From NCBI GenBank assembly GCA_001567255.1, contig LNBW01000006.1, positions 1-64,000 of the forward strand: a stretch of DNA of 64,000 nt, written 5' to 3'. The notes beneath the pieces are model-generated. The model saw only the letters and a list, made by a program, of their open reading frames with translations, had not been told where the DNA came from and ran no database searches. Position numbers and translations under genes: made by a program. Of this stretch, positions 1 through 9,554 are shown piece after piece (positions within the stretch are counted from its first letter, which is position 1; each line of letters starts with the position of its first letter). The stretch is from Bacteroidetes bacterium OLB9. Lineage in GTDB: Bacteria; Bacteroidota; Bacteroidia; Chitinophagales; Saprospiraceae.

Positions 1-98
1 CTTTGCCATATGTAATAGTGTTGTTGATTATAGGATTTTGTAGCCCAACCCCTGAGAGCCTATTGTAATATGATTTTTCACCATTTAAATCAAAACAT
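1..98. other. Window edge, no gene seen
   Basis: Short AT-rich stretch before the first gene. No reading frame that looks coding crosses the left edge, and I found no convincing TAnnTTTG promoter box. It presumably carries the promoter and leader of the downstream small membrane protein. Confidence 0.4.
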
Positions 99-350
99 AT
101 GGAAGGTATTATCGTAACAATTATTTTAGGAGCAATTGCCGGATGGCTGGGTAGCCAGATTTACAAAGGCTCAGGATTAGGGTTGATAGGAAATTTAGTA
201 GTGGGTATCCTTGGTGGATTTGTGGGTTATTGGGGACTTGGAAAGCTTGGAGTAAATCTGGGTGGTGGATACCTCGGATATATTCTGACTGCTGCTATTG
301 GTGCTATTGTACTACTGTTTCTTATTAATCTGGTCACAGGAAAGAAATAA
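99..350 (+). CDS. GlsB/YeaQ/YmgE-family stress-associated membrane protein
   Basis: An 83-residue glycine-rich protein that is almost entirely membrane-embedded. Three hydrophobic helices are visible, at about residues 4-20, 28-48 and 57-80. The pattern (IIVTIILGAIAGWLGSQIYK start, repeated GxxxG, Lys-rich end) matches the transglycosylase-associated/GlsB family (PF04226), whose members are stress-induced inner-membrane proteins of unknown biochemical role. Length is normal. It stands alone, with a strong hairpin terminator 40 bases after its stop, so it is probably monocistronic. Function beyond the family name cannot be given. Confidence 0.85.
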   Translation: MEGIIVTIILGAIAGWLGSQIYKGSGLGLIGNLVVGILGGFVGYWGLGKLGVNLGGGYLGYILTAAIGAIVLLFLINLVTGKK

Positions 351-388
351 GTATCATTACAATATAGCTACTTAAAGTAGATAAGTTC

Positions 389-441
389 AATTGCTATCGC
401 TACCTTGTTTTGAATATGAACAATAGCGATAGCAATTTTTT
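389..441 (+). terminator. Rho-independent terminator
   Basis: A perfect 14-bp stem AATTGCTATCGCTA (389-402) pairs with TAGCGATAGCAATT (424-437). An inner TTGTT/AACAA stem closes the loop, and a T run (436-441) follows. It ends the GlsB-like transcript. On the other strand it could also stop transcription of the converging DUF697 gene that ends at 482. Confidence 0.85.
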
Positions 442-481
442 GTATTACATGAATGAAGAAGGAGTGGATTAAGAAGCGGGC

Positions 482-1075
482 CTATCCATGGATGATTTTC
501 TTTTTCATAGCTTCAAATTCTTCATCTGAAAGCAGACCTGCTGATTTCATATCCACCAGTTCTTTCAGTTTGTCCACAGCATTGGAAAAATCAGCATTTC
601 CGCTAGCTTCTTTTTGCTGTTTTCTTAACTCTTCAGCTACTTCCTTACCTTTTTCAAACTTTTCGTTATAATACTTTTTGAGTCTTTCTGTATCAAAATC
701 GAGGAAAGTACCACCAGTTTCGAAGTGTTTTTTAAAGACCTCTCCTAATGCATAAGTGGATGCTCCGGAAAGAACAGCCATGGTTACACCGCCTAGTACA
801 GAGCCAATGCCGGGTATAAATTTAACTGCTCTCGCACCCAGCCTAGCTAGTCCTGAACCGGTCAATGCAGATATAATAGCCTTGCCTTCTGTTTGCTTGA
901 AATCGATACCATACAACTTACATAGCTGGCGAATCATATCCAGTTGTATAGCGCCTACAGCAAATAAATCTGCAATGGGTACCGGTATAAAGCCCGCACC
1001 CATAGACCAGATCATATGGTTTTTTATAATGGATTGGGCATCATCATTTCTGTTACTTTTTTCGTACTCTGACAT
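482..1075 (-). CDS. DUF697-like protein with C-terminal SHOCT domain
   Basis: 197 residues. The N-terminal two thirds resemble DUF697 (GTPase-associated YcjF-like) proteins: a short polar start, then glycine/proline-rich hydrophobic stretches at about 22-45 and 82-110 that could be membrane hairpins (motif GAGFIPVPIADL). A charged, probably helical linker spans 125-160. The last 30 residues (LKELVDMKSAGLLSDEEFEAM) are a typical SHOCT motif, a short oligomerisation module found at C-termini. The start MSEYEKS is the only reasonable ATG. No neighbour suggests a pathway; a role in membrane stress is only a guess from the family. Confidence 0.75.
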   Translation of the reverse strand: MSEYEKSNRNDDAQSIIKNHMIWSMGAGFIPVPIADLFAVGAIQLDMIRQLCKLYGIDFKQTEGKAIISALTGSGLARLGARAVKFIPGIGSVLGGVTMAVLSGASTYALGEVFKKHFETGGTFLDFDTERLKKYYNEKFEKGKEVAEELRKQQKEASGNADFSNAVDKLKELVDMKSAGLLSDEEFEAMKKKIIHG

Positions 1076-1242
1076 AACTTGTGTTGTTATTTATTTTTAC
1101 ACTTAAAACGCTAGATAAGCGGTTTTAAGTTTCTGATACTTATTCATTTTCGATGAATTGTCTCTTTTTTTTGATAAACAAACCTTGTAAGTCAACTAAA
1201 ATACTCATCACTTGGATTAGATAAAATATCATTAAATATTTT

Positions 1243-1250
1243 TAGATTTG
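1243..1250 (+). promoter_or_regulatory. Bacteroidota -7 box (TAGATTTG)
   Basis: A perfect TAnnTTTG match 22 bases before the ATG at 1272. No TTG sits at the usual 19-21 base spacing upstream, so the match is partial. It overlaps an in-frame TTG at 1248, which argues against that TTG as a start. Confidence 0.35.
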
Positions 1251-1271
1251 CAATTTGATTTTCCGAATGTT

Positions 1272-1850
1272 ATGAAAATTAAATTTTTTTTATTTTTCCT
1301 ATTAGGTTTTGCTTGTGAATTTATCTTAGCACAGGACGTACCACGTGTTGCTGCTGATTGTAAAGTAATTAGACAGGAAATTATTAATGGTAAGAAGGAA
1401 GTAGAATTACAATCGTTACCATTTTTTACCTTTACACAACCGGCACATAAAACCTATTTCAGAGAAAAGGACTTGATGGAGACCGATGCTACTCTGATCA
1501 AATCAGGGAAAGATTATTTTTTAAAAATGGACATACGGATGTTATCCAAAGATGCTGCTAAAAATTATGGTTTTATCTCTAAAGGGTCGCCATTGCGCAT
1601 CAATTATATTTCTGGCAAGACAATCGTATTACAGGCTGAAAATGAAGCTAACGTGGCCATTGAGAATTATACAGGCCATGCTTTGTATTCAGTAAGGTAT
1701 AAAATTCCTTCTGATGAATTAAGGACGATGAGAAGAATCCCTTTGAATACTGTAGGAATTATGTGGTCATCGGGGTTTGAGTTATATAATATTTATAATG
1801 TAGATGTTTTAATTCAACTGTTTGATTGCATCAAGCAGACAAATAATTAA
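1272..1850 (+). CDS. Secreted protein of unknown function
   Basis: 192 residues if translation begins at the ATG at 1272. That start gives a textbook signal peptide (MKIKFFLFFLLGFACEFILA, cleavage before QDV). An in-frame TTG at 1248 is possible but lies inside a promoter-like box and would add eight residues before the signal. The mature part is mixed polar with no motif I recognise and no lipobox, so it is probably periplasmic or surface-exposed. It lies 9 bases before miaE on the same strand and may share its transcript, but I see no functional link. No function assigned. Confidence 0.75.
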   Translation: MKIKFFLFFLLGFACEFILAQDVPRVAADCKVIRQEIINGKKEVELQSLPFFTFTQPAHKTYFREKDLMETDATLIKSGKDYFLKMDIRMLSKDAAKNYGFISKGSPLRINYISGKTIVLQAENEANVAIENYTGHALYSVRYKIPSDELRTMRRIPLNTVGIMWSSGFELYNIYNVDVLIQLFDCIKQTNN

Positions 1851-1859
1851 GAAAAAATA

Positions 1860-2441
1860 ATGCTGGGATTAAAGTTAGCAACAGACCCTTTTTGGGTGAA
1901 TATAGCAGAAAAGACTATTGACGAAATACTTATTGATCATGCCTATTGTGAACAAAAAGCTGCAACCACTTGTATATCACTGATCGTAAAGCATCCTGAT
2001 AGATCCGAACTCGTTGAAGAACTTACTCCCATTGTAGCTGAAGAATGGGGACATTTTCGTAAAGTGCTCAAAGAACTAAAAGCGCGCGGTTTTGCCTTTG
2101 GGCCCAACAGATCAGATGATTATGTGACACAACTTATGAAGTTCCAGCGGCAAGGTGGCAATGAAGCGGACAGACTGATGGATAGATTGTTGATTTCAGC
2201 AATGATTGAAGCTAGAAGTTGTGAGCGGTTTAGGCTTTTATCACTACATATCAATGATGAGAGTCTCAGGCCTTTTTATCATGATTTTATGGTGAGTGAG
2301 GCAGGACATTACAGAACTTTTATTGACCTGGCCAAACTATATGCACCAGAGGAGAAAGTCAAAGCCAGGTGGCAGGAAATGCTAGAATTTGAAGCTGGTA
2401 TTATGAAAAATCGTGCGCTTAGAGGTGACAGAATGCATTAA
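1860..2441 (+). CDS. miaE: tRNA 2-methylthio-N6-isopentenyladenosine(37) hydroxylase
   Basis: 193 residues, normal for the Bacteroidota form of MiaE. It is a non-haem di-iron monooxygenase that hydroxylates the isopentenyl group of ms2i6A37 in tRNAs reading UNN codons. The ferritin-like four-helix bundle and its iron ligands are visible: Glu in DEILIDHAYCEQ near residue 24, the ExxH of EEWGHFRK near 61, Glu in EARSCERF near 113, and the ExxH of SEAGHYRTF near 145. The ATG at 1860 follows the preceding stop closely. MiaE needs ms2i6A made by MiaA and MiaB, which are not in this window. Confidence 0.9.
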   Translation: MLGLKLATDPFWVNIAEKTIDEILIDHAYCEQKAATTCISLIVKHPDRSELVEELTPIVAEEWGHFRKVLKELKARGFAFGPNRSDDYVTQLMKFQRQGGNEADRLMDRLLISAMIEARSCERFRLLSLHINDESLRPFYHDFMVSEAGHYRTFIDLAKLYAPEEKVKARWQEMLEFEAGIMKNRALRGDRMH

Positions 2442-2480
2442 GTTGTAATCTGTAGTGTTTTATTAAAAAAGAGGTGTTGT

Positions 2481-3128
2481 ATGGATTTTATATATTTCTT
2501 ACTCGAATTACTGACCAATACTAAGGACGTTTTGCTGGAATTATTTCAGACCTATGGCACCCTTATTTATGGTATTTTATTTTTGATTATTTTTGTGGAG
2601 ACAGGGCTGGTTTTGATGCCATTTTTGCCGGGTGACTCACTCTTGTTTACTGCCGGTCTGATGTGTTCTCTGGATTCAGGCCTTAGTATTTATGTCTTAA
2701 TTCCTTTGCTTATTGTGGCGGCCGTCCTAGGAGATAATATCAATTACGCAGTAGGGAGATTTGCCAGCGATCGTATGCTTGCAGTCCGGGTTAAAGGCAA
2801 GCAGGTAGTGAAACAAGAGTGGATGGATCAGGTTCATAATTATTTTGAAAAATATGGAACTAAAACCATCATCATAGCACGATTTATGCCCATCGTGCGA
2901 ACCATCACACCCTTTGTCTCAGGTGTGGGCAAAATGAATTATAAGATATTTCTCCCTTATGATATTCTGGGTGGAGTTTTATGGGTAGTTTCAATCACAT
3001 TAGCAGGTTATTTTCTGGGCAGATTGCCTTTTGTAGAGGATAATCTCGAGAAGATTATTTTAGGTATTGTACTGGTTTCTGTCTCACCAATGATCATTAA
3101 GGCTATTCAAATAAAATTTAAGAAGTAA
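2481..3128 (+). CDS. DedA-family membrane protein
   Basis: 215 residues with the DedA/SNARE-associated (PF09335) fold. The motif GLVLMPFLPGDSLLFTAG (about 42-60) is the first re-entrant region. The family signature RFMPIVRTITPFVSG (about 136-150), with the conserved RxxPxxR arginines, is intact. Hydrophobic segments lie near 18-45, 50-80, 140-160, 165-185 and 190-210. DedA proteins support membrane homeostasis; some recycle undecaprenyl phosphate (UptA type). That would suit a strain making lipid-linked glycans, but the sequence alone cannot place this copy in that branch. It lies 39 bases after miaE. Confidence 0.9.
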   Translation: MDFIYFLLELLTNTKDVLLELFQTYGTLIYGILFLIIFVETGLVLMPFLPGDSLLFTAGLMCSLDSGLSIYVLIPLLIVAAVLGDNINYAVGRFASDRMLAVRVKGKQVVKQEWMDQVHNYFEKYGTKTIIIARFMPIVRTITPFVSGVGKMNYKIFLPYDILGGVLWVVSITLAGYFLGRLPFVEDNLEKIILGIVLVSVSPMIIKAIQIKFKK

Positions 3129-3361
3129 ATATGCTTTAATAGATGTTTGAAGCCAATCAGAGGGTTTTATATCCTGCCTATAAGTGATTTTCAGGGTATT
3201 ATCCCATAAAATTTAGCTTTATACTAGTAGAAAACCCTTAGTAAAGTTTTGGAAAAATTTTGCAAACTTTGCGTTTTGATTAATCTTTTGTTAAAAGAGC
3301 AAAACTAATAGATCAATTACTTCAATTATTGAGTTTTTTCTCTTAAGCAGTATTAGTTAAC

Positions 3362-5686
3362 TTGAAGCAAGAACCGGTAGAAACCCATGATGCAAACCGC
3401 AGAGCGCGGATTATGACCTGGATCAAAAGAGTGCTGGGGGGATTTTTTATTTTTCTGGTTTTGTTGATTGTTTTCCTCCAGTTTTCGTTTGTGCAGACCT
3501 ATCTTTCTACTAAAATAACGGATTACATCTCAGCAAAAACAGATACTGAGATCTATGCCAAAAAATTAAAAATCAATCCTTTTAAAGGCATCATACTTGA
3601 GGATTTTAGTATTCTTGACAATAGGAAAGACACCATAGCCAAAATAGGTGCGCTCCATTTATCTCTTTACAAGAACCTTTTCTATTTGTTATCTAATAGA
3701 TTAGATTTAAGCTATTTAGGTGTCAAGGATTTCAGACTCAATATTGAAATTAAAGAAGGAAGATTGGATTCTAACTTACAGGACTTTATCAATAAGTTGG
3801 TCGGAACAAATGATAAGGCAAAGGACGGATCTTCTTTGTTATTGAATGTTAAAAAAGTAGAGCTCTCTGATATCTTTATCCGCATCAGAGATGAGAATGG
3901 TGGAGTAGAGAAAGTAATGAGCCTGGCTTCCGGCATTTTTAAGGTAGATTACATGGACTTGGATTGTATGGATTTTGATCTCCAAGAGGTTGTTTTAGAT
4001 CGCCCGGTTTATACTACGACTATATTTAATTATGAATGCAAGATCAGTGATGAGATTAAAGAATGGCAGTCCGATCTACCTAAACAAGAGGGATTACCGC
4101 ACTTATCAGTTTTACTGAAAGAGCTGGTGTTGAGAAACGGATATTTTGGAAGGAAAAACATGCTTTTGCCACTGGCTTCAGACCAGTCTTATCTTGATTA
4201 TGACAATTTTCACATTGAAGATATTAATCTATTACTGACTGATCTCAGGATGCTTAATTTGGAAGATATAACTGCTCGACTTGATGGATTAAGTGCGCGA
4301 GACAATACCGGTTTTACAGTGCACAACATCATGTCCGATTCTATTATCATACAGCCAGGCAGCATACAGTTTAAGGACTTTGAAGTGGACCTGGGTAATA
4401 CCATCGTTAAAAATCAGTTTGCACTTAGGTTTAGAGATTTTGAGAGCTTTAAAAATTTTGGTGAAGAAGTTGTTCTAAACGCAGAACTCAAAGAGTCTAA
4501 AGTGCGGCTGGGTGATCTCGCACATTTTGTAAAGAACCTTGGCCATTCATCATTTTTTGTCAATAACGAAGATGAGATGATGCATATTTCTGGCATCTAC
4601 TCTGGTCGGATCAATAGCCTCAGGGGCAATGATGTAGAAATAAATATAGGTGATAAACTATATCTAGAAGGTTCGTTTAGCACAAGAGATCTATTAGATG
4701 CAAACAATACGTTGTTGAATATTAAGTTAGACAGATTCGCTACGAGCATGCGTAAGATAAAGATGCTCATACCTCATTTTAATCCACCTGATAATTTTTA
4801 TAAACTAGGTAACATTTTGTTTAAAGGAAGATTTGATGGCTTCTTAGAGGATTTTGTTGCTTTTGGAAGTTTGACTTCAGACGTCGGCACTGCAAATCTG
4901 GACATGAAATTAGATATATCTCAAGGTACCCGAAATGCAAAATATCGTGGCATGCTGGCGCTGAAACAATTTGATCTCGGCAGATGGAGTGGCAATCCAG
5001 ATTTTGGACTGGTTAACTTTAACTCACGAGTGGAAGAAGGTATTGGACTCACGCTTAATACGGTGAAAGCTAATTTAACAGCATCAATACAGTCGCTTTT
5101 GTTTAAAAACTATCATTATAAAAACATTGAACTGGATGGCAAAATTGACAAAAACACGTTTAATGGAACGCTAAAATCTGATGATGAGAACTTTGATTTT
5201 GTATTTGATGGGACGCTGGAATATCTCAACAAGAAGGCGTTCTTTAACTTTAAGTCTAAAATTAATAACATTGATCTTCATGCGTTGCATCTAGTCGATC
5301 ACCCATTAAAAGTACAGGCCGATATGGATATTGACCTTTCAGGTAGCAATATCAATAATTTCATAGGTGATTTGCAGTTAAAAGGACTACATGTCAATTT
5401 TAAAGATTCTATTTATAGACTCAATGAATTAGCCATAAGTTCTAAGGATTTAGTAACAGGAGGAAGAGAACTTTATGTTGAATCAGAATTAGGCACACTC
5501 ATGGTCAATGGCCAATATGATTTGCCAAATATAATTCCATCTCTTAAGCAATTAATATTTAGCAATTATAGCCAATTTACGAAATTGTGGAAAGTTGACG
5601 TCGCAAAAATAGCAGGCGACCAACGGTTTGATTTTAATATAAATTTGCGACACAGCAGGAATTTTTTTAGAATTAGCAAATCTTAA
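3362..5686 (+). CDS. tamB: TamB-like translocation/assembly protein, N-terminal part (frameshifted)
   Basis: 774 residues from a TTG start; the first ATG (3413) lies 17 codons later, so the start is uncertain. A single N-terminal membrane helix (about 23-44) is followed by the AsmA/TamB opening (KINPFKGIILEDFSILDNRK). Long beta-rich repeats follow, forming the hydrophobic groove of a bridge-like lipid or outer-membrane-protein carrier between the two membranes. The frame ends at TAA 5684-5686, just after a T7 run (5662-5668). From 5643 the next frame is open and continues the same protein into the following fragment. Together the two parts make about 1,590 residues, the usual size in Bacteroidota. 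TamA is not adjacent. Confidence 0.85.
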   Translation: MKQEPVETHDANRRARIMTWIKRVLGGFFIFLVLLIVFLQFSFVQTYLSTKITDYISAKTDTEIYAKKLKINPFKGIILEDFSILDNRKDTIAKIGALHLSLYKNLFYLLSNRLDLSYLGVKDFRLNIEIKEGRLDSNLQDFINKLVGTNDKAKDGSSLLLNVKKVELSDIFIRIRDENGGVEKVMSLASGIFKVDYMDLDCMDFDLQEVVLDRPVYTTTIFNYECKISDEIKEWQSDLPKQEGLPHLSVLLKELVLRNGYFGRKNMLLPLASDQSYLDYDNFHIEDINLLLTDLRMLNLEDITARLDGLSARDNTGFTVHNIMSDSIIIQPGSIQFKDFEVDLGNTIVKNQFALRFRDFESFKNFGEEVVLNAELKESKVRLGDLAHFVKNLGHSSFFVNNEDEMMHISGIYSGRINSLRGNDVEINIGDKLYLEGSFSTRDLLDANNTLLNIKLDRFATSMRKIKMLIPHFNPPDNFYKLGNILFKGRFDGFLEDFVAFGSLTSDVGTANLDMKLDISQGTRNAKYRGMLALKQFDLGRWSGNPDFGLVNFNSRVEEGIGLTLNTVKANLTASIQSLLFKNYHYKNIELDGKIDKNTFNGTLKSDDENFDFVFDGTLEYLNKKAFFNFKSKINNIDLHALHLVDHPLKVQADMDIDLSGSNINNFIGDLQLKGLHVNFKDSIYRLNELAISSKDLVTGGRELYVESELGTLMVNGQYDLPNIIPSLKQLIFSNYSQFTKLWKVDVAKIAGDQRFDFNINLRHSRNFFRISKS

Positions 5687-5705
5687 TAATACTTATTTTA
5701 ACCAG

Positions 5706-8159
5706 TTGAGCCTCAAGGGCAGACTTGATACTTATAAAAAAGAATTGTCAGTTGCTTCCGAGATTCCATTTCTAAAATTCCAAAATCAGCAGTTTGAAAA
5801 GATTCAATTATATGTCAATTCTGATATAAAGACTGGTAGTGTAATTTTACATATTGATACAACTTATGCACTTAATCGAAAGTTCAATCCTATAGATTTT
5901 GTATCAAATATCAAGAATGATACTTTAAGGTTTGAGGTTTCTTCTGAAAAGATTATTGATTCACTTGAAAACTTAGATGTAAAGGGTGCTTTCGTTCCGG
6001 ATCCTCGTGGCTACAAACTCAAACTTGCTGAGAATGAGATTGTATTTTTAGGCACAGAATGGTCGTTAAATAAGGATAATGATGTTGTTTTCGGCGAAAA
6101 ATACTTGAATATTGAAAATCTAACTATAACAGATGGTGTGAGAACTATTGAACTCAATGATATTAATGATCATCAAGGAATAAGTCTAGATTTGGAAAAT
6201 TTTGATGTCAACTTGCTTAATGCTTTTTCAAAGTATGAAAAACTCATACTTAAAGGCCAAACTAGGATCTCGGCTAGAGTATTTAATGTTTTTGAAAAAG
6301 ACAAAGAATTGTCGGCCTATATTAGTATTCCGGAATTTACTATCAATAATGACCATTACGGATCCATTTTTATTGATGTCACTAAACAAAAATCTCAACC
6401 ACTGCGGACAAATATCAATATTGGAGATTTTATAGCTGTTATTGGTACTTATAGCATGGATGATAAAATGCTCGACCTTAGAGCTAAGCTTCGTCATGCC
6501 CCTATGAAGATCATTGGATATCTTTTGAAAGATGGTATTCGAAACACACACGGCAATATTGATGCGGACATCACCTTAAGTGGTCCTTTATCTACATTGA
6601 AGTTAGATGGCAGTGGAGTAGTGAAGGAAGGTCAAACAACAATAATTTATACAGGAGTAACCTACTTTTTTGACAACCAGTCTATTAAGATTTCCAATAA
6701 TGAGATCAATCTTGATGGCGTAATCATTACTGACGCTAATGGTAGCAAAGGCACAGTACGTGGAGCACTGACCCATAATTTGTTTAGAGATTTTGGTGTC
6801 AATGCGACGATTTCAGGTACCAATGTGATCGGAATCAATACCACCCGTGCAGACAATCCGGATTATTATGGATTTGGGATTGGTGATATTACAGCAGAGT
6901 TTAAAGGACATTTCGATAATGTGGATATGCGGATAAGTGCTGTGACTGGCCCTGGTACGAAGCTATTTATTCCCATTTCAAATGCCCAGTCTAGTGTAGA
7001 TAAGAGTTTTATAAAATTTGTAAAAAGAGATTCTACATCTCAATCTGTCATCCAACAAGAAAAAGCGATAAGCGGCATTGATATTGAAATTTCAATGGTG
7101 ATGACACCTGATGCAGAGATGAGCCTAATATTTGACGAGGTCAAAGGAGATATTATTAAAGGTCGAGGCAGAGGTAATCTTAAGATGGACATTAAGCGTG
7201 GAGGTGATTTTGAAATATTTGGTGATTATGAGATTGAGTCAGGTCAATATTTGTTTACAGCACCATTAATACCTGTTGCAAAACCATTTATTGTGGAGCG
7301 TGGAAGTCGAATTTTTTGGACAGGAGACCCTATCAATGCAACGCTTGATATCACAGCTAAATATAGGACACGTACAGCAGTCGAACCCTTCATTTCGGAA
7401 TACTTGACCGGTATAGACAATGAGCAACTGACGTTAGCACGGCAAAATACAGAGGTAGATGTAGAATTGTATTTGGGAGGAAGCCTTTACCGTCCTGAAA
7501 TCAAATTTGGCCTGGAGTTTCCTAATCTTACAGGAGATATTGCCAATCTGACAGACAGTAAACTTAGGGTATTGCAGGGTAATGATCAAGAACTGAATGG
7601 ACAAGTCCTTGGACTCATTGTGTTCAATTCATTTATACAGTCCAATCGGGTTTCGGATGTTTTTGGAGCTTCCGGATTTCAGTCTGCAAGCATCAGTACA
7701 CTGAGTGAATTTTTGTCCAGTCAGCTCTCGATGTACATAACCAGTATCATCAATTCTGTAGTAGGTGAGGGCAGCATTATTTCAGGTGTGGATTTTGATG
7801 TCAATGTACGCAATAATACCTTTGGATTAAATAACAATGGTTTTGTTCCAGATGAAATTGCTGTTAAGAATACATTTGTTTTTAAAAACGATCGTTTGTC
7901 ACTGGATATTGGCGGCAATTATGTATTTCAGTTTCAAGGCATTCCTGTCAATCAAGTTTTGCCTGACTTTGCTTTAGAATTTCGACTTACTGAAGACAGA
8001 AAACTCAAGATTCGAATGTATGGAAAATACGACATTGATGTTTCTACTGTAGGCCTTCGCGAAAAATACGGTCTCGGAGTGGCTTATAGAACTGAATTTG
8101 GCTCGATGACTGAATTTGAAGATTTGTTGATTAAAGCTGTAAATACTACAATCAAATAA
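5706..8159 (+). CDS. tamB: TamB-like protein, C-terminal part (DUF490 domain)
   Basis: 817 residues if read from the TTG at 5706. The frame is already open from 5643 and reads LELANLNNTYFNQLSLKG, so this is the continuation of the preceding fragment rather than a separate gene. It contains the TamB C-terminal domain (PF04357). Its signature lies near residues 510-560: GQYLFTAPLIPVAKPF, then FWTGDPINATLDITAKY. The end is an amphipathic beta region (GLGVAYRTEFGSMTEFEDLL), as expected for the part that meets the outer-membrane partner. Removing one T from the T7 run at 5662-5668 fuses both fragments. Whether the gene is dead, slipped over or mis-sequenced cannot be told here. Confidence 0.85.
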   Translation: MSLKGRLDTYKKELSVASEIPFLKFQNQQFEKIQLYVNSDIKTGSVILHIDTTYALNRKFNPIDFVSNIKNDTLRFEVSSEKIIDSLENLDVKGAFVPDPRGYKLKLAENEIVFLGTEWSLNKDNDVVFGEKYLNIENLTITDGVRTIELNDINDHQGISLDLENFDVNLLNAFSKYEKLILKGQTRISARVFNVFEKDKELSAYISIPEFTINNDHYGSIFIDVTKQKSQPLRTNINIGDFIAVIGTYSMDDKMLDLRAKLRHAPMKIIGYLLKDGIRNTHGNIDADITLSGPLSTLKLDGSGVVKEGQTTIIYTGVTYFFDNQSIKISNNEINLDGVIITDANGSKGTVRGALTHNLFRDFGVNATISGTNVIGINTTRADNPDYYGFGIGDITAEFKGHFDNVDMRISAVTGPGTKLFIPISNAQSSVDKSFIKFVKRDSTSQSVIQQEKAISGIDIEISMVMTPDAEMSLIFDEVKGDIIKGRGRGNLKMDIKRGGDFEIFGDYEIESGQYLFTAPLIPVAKPFIVERGSRIFWTGDPINATLDITAKYRTRTAVEPFISEYLTGIDNEQLTLARQNTEVDVELYLGGSLYRPEIKFGLEFPNLTGDIANLTDSKLRVLQGNDQELNGQVLGLIVFNSFIQSNRVSDVFGASGFQSASISTLSEFLSSQLSMYITSIINSVVGEGSIISGVDFDVNVRNNTFGLNNNGFVPDEIAVKNTFVFKNDRLSLDIGGNYVFQFQGIPVNQVLPDFALEFRLTEDRKLKIRMYGKYDIDVSTVGLREKYGLGVAYRTEFGSMTEFEDLLIKAVNTTIK

Positions 8160-8326
8160 CACATTTCAAGCGCTTATACTGCCTATTGACCATATTAACA
8201 AATCATTGTGAATGAAAATGTTCCTGGTCAATCAAAATCTATGTGACTTTCTCAGATTTTTTTGTCGTAATAAGTGGATTTACATGAAAATGTATTCATT
8301 TTATTTCACTTCTAAACAATAAAAAA

Positions 8327-9547
8327 ATGGCAATTAACTTATTAGATTTGGTAAAAGATCAGGTAACTGGTCAATTAGCTAAACAAGCTAGTTCTTTTCT
8401 TGGAGAATCAGAATCATCTGTAACATCAGCTTTAGGTGGTATTTTCCCAACCCTGCTTGGGTCTGTTATTGATAAATCATCTAGTGCCTCAGGAGCAAAA
8501 GGTTTGATGGATATGATCGGTACATTAGATCTGGATAGCCTTGGAGATATCGCAGGATTATTTGGTGGTGGTTCCAGTGCTGTTAACAGCCTCCTAGGAT
8601 CAGGTGGTGGCATTATAGATGCTTTACTTGGAAATAAGACCAATGGAGTCATTGATTTAATTTCTAGTTTGGCAGGTCTTAAGAAAGATTCTTCTTCTTC
8701 ATTGCTAAAGATGGCAGCACCGTTTTTAATCGGTCTCATCGGTAAGCAAATCAAAGGTAAAGGCGTATCAGGTTTGACAGATTTGTTGTTAGGTCAGAAA
8801 TCTAGCGTTGCTTCAGCACTACCTGCGGGTATGGGCTCATTACTTGGATTAGCTGACTTTGGGGGCATCGCTCCAAAAGTAGAAAAAGTAGCTGCTGGAG
8901 GCAATTCATGGTTAAAGTGGTTGCTCCCATTATTGTTGGCTGTTGCACTCATTTATTTCTGGGGCAAGGGTTGTGCAAATAGTGCAACAGATGCTGCAAA
9001 TGATGCGATGACAAAAGTAGAAGATGTTGCGACTGATGCTGCAAATGCAGCAACGGATGCGGCTGCAAATGCCGCACAAAGCGTAAAGGATTTCTTCACA
9101 TTCAAGCTACCTTCAGGTTTCGAATTGGTAGGTGCTAATAAAGGAGGTATTGAAGATCAATTGGTTACTTTTATTCAGGACAGTTCTAAACCGGTAGATA
9201 AGGATACATGGTTTAATTTTGACAGACTGCTGTTTGAAACAGGATCTGCTAATTTGCTACCTGAAAGTAAAGAGCAGTTGACAAATATTGCTGAAATTCT
9301 CAAAGCTTTTCCTCAAGTTACTTTGAAAATCGGAGGTTATACTGATAATACAGGAGATCCAACAGCTAATCAAAGATTGAGTACAGACAGAGCATTTAAT
9401 GTAATGAATGACTTAGTAGCTATGGGTGTTGCTAAGGAAAGACTTACTGCTGAAGGCTATGGTGACAAGCATCCGGTAGCTGACAACTCAACAGAAGAAG
9501 GTAGAGCTATGAATAGGAGAATCGCTGTACGAGTAACAAACAAATAA
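8327..9547 (+). CDS. DUF937 - transmembrane - OmpA-like fusion protein
   Basis: 406 residues. Residues 1-165 are a DUF937/YidB-like domain (LLDLVKDQVTGQLAKQAS start, several Gly-rich LLGSGGG helices). A membrane helix follows at about 195-214 (WLLPLLLAVALIYFWGKG), then an Ala/Asp-rich helical linker near 220-255. The C-terminus (about 295-406) is an OmpA-like peptidoglycan-binding domain with FNFDRLLFETGSANL, GGYTDNTGD, the conserved Arg of STDRA, and the NRRI end. The arrangement suggests an inner-membrane protein reaching the cell wall. Function of DUF937 is unknown. Start MAINLLDLV is clear. The gene is preceded by 167 bases in which I see no good promoter box. Confidence 0.85.
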   Translation: MAINLLDLVKDQVTGQLAKQASSFLGESESSVTSALGGIFPTLLGSVIDKSSSASGAKGLMDMIGTLDLDSLGDIAGLFGGGSSAVNSLLGSGGGIIDALLGNKTNGVIDLISSLAGLKKDSSSSLLKMAAPFLIGLIGKQIKGKGVSGLTDLLLGQKSSVASALPAGMGSLLGLADFGGIAPKVEKVAAGGNSWLKWLLPLLLAVALIYFWGKGCANSATDAANDAMTKVEDVATDAANAATDAAANAAQSVKDFFTFKLPSGFELVGANKGGIEDQLVTFIQDSSKPVDKDTWFNFDRLLFETGSANLLPESKEQLTNIAEILKAFPQVTLKIGGYTDNTGDPTANQRLSTDRAFNVMNDLVAMGVAKERLTAEGYGDKHPVADNSTEEGRAMNRRIAVRVTNK

Positions 9548-9554
9548 TTAAAAC

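Noticed and set aside
453..671. Small + strand ORF over the DUF697 gene
   Set aside because: It is antisense to a clearly recognisable protein with a SHOCT domain and has no family features.
1248..1271. TTG start for the secreted unknown protein
   Set aside because: It overlaps a TAnnTTTG promoter box and would place extra residues before a good signal peptide beginning at ATG 1272.
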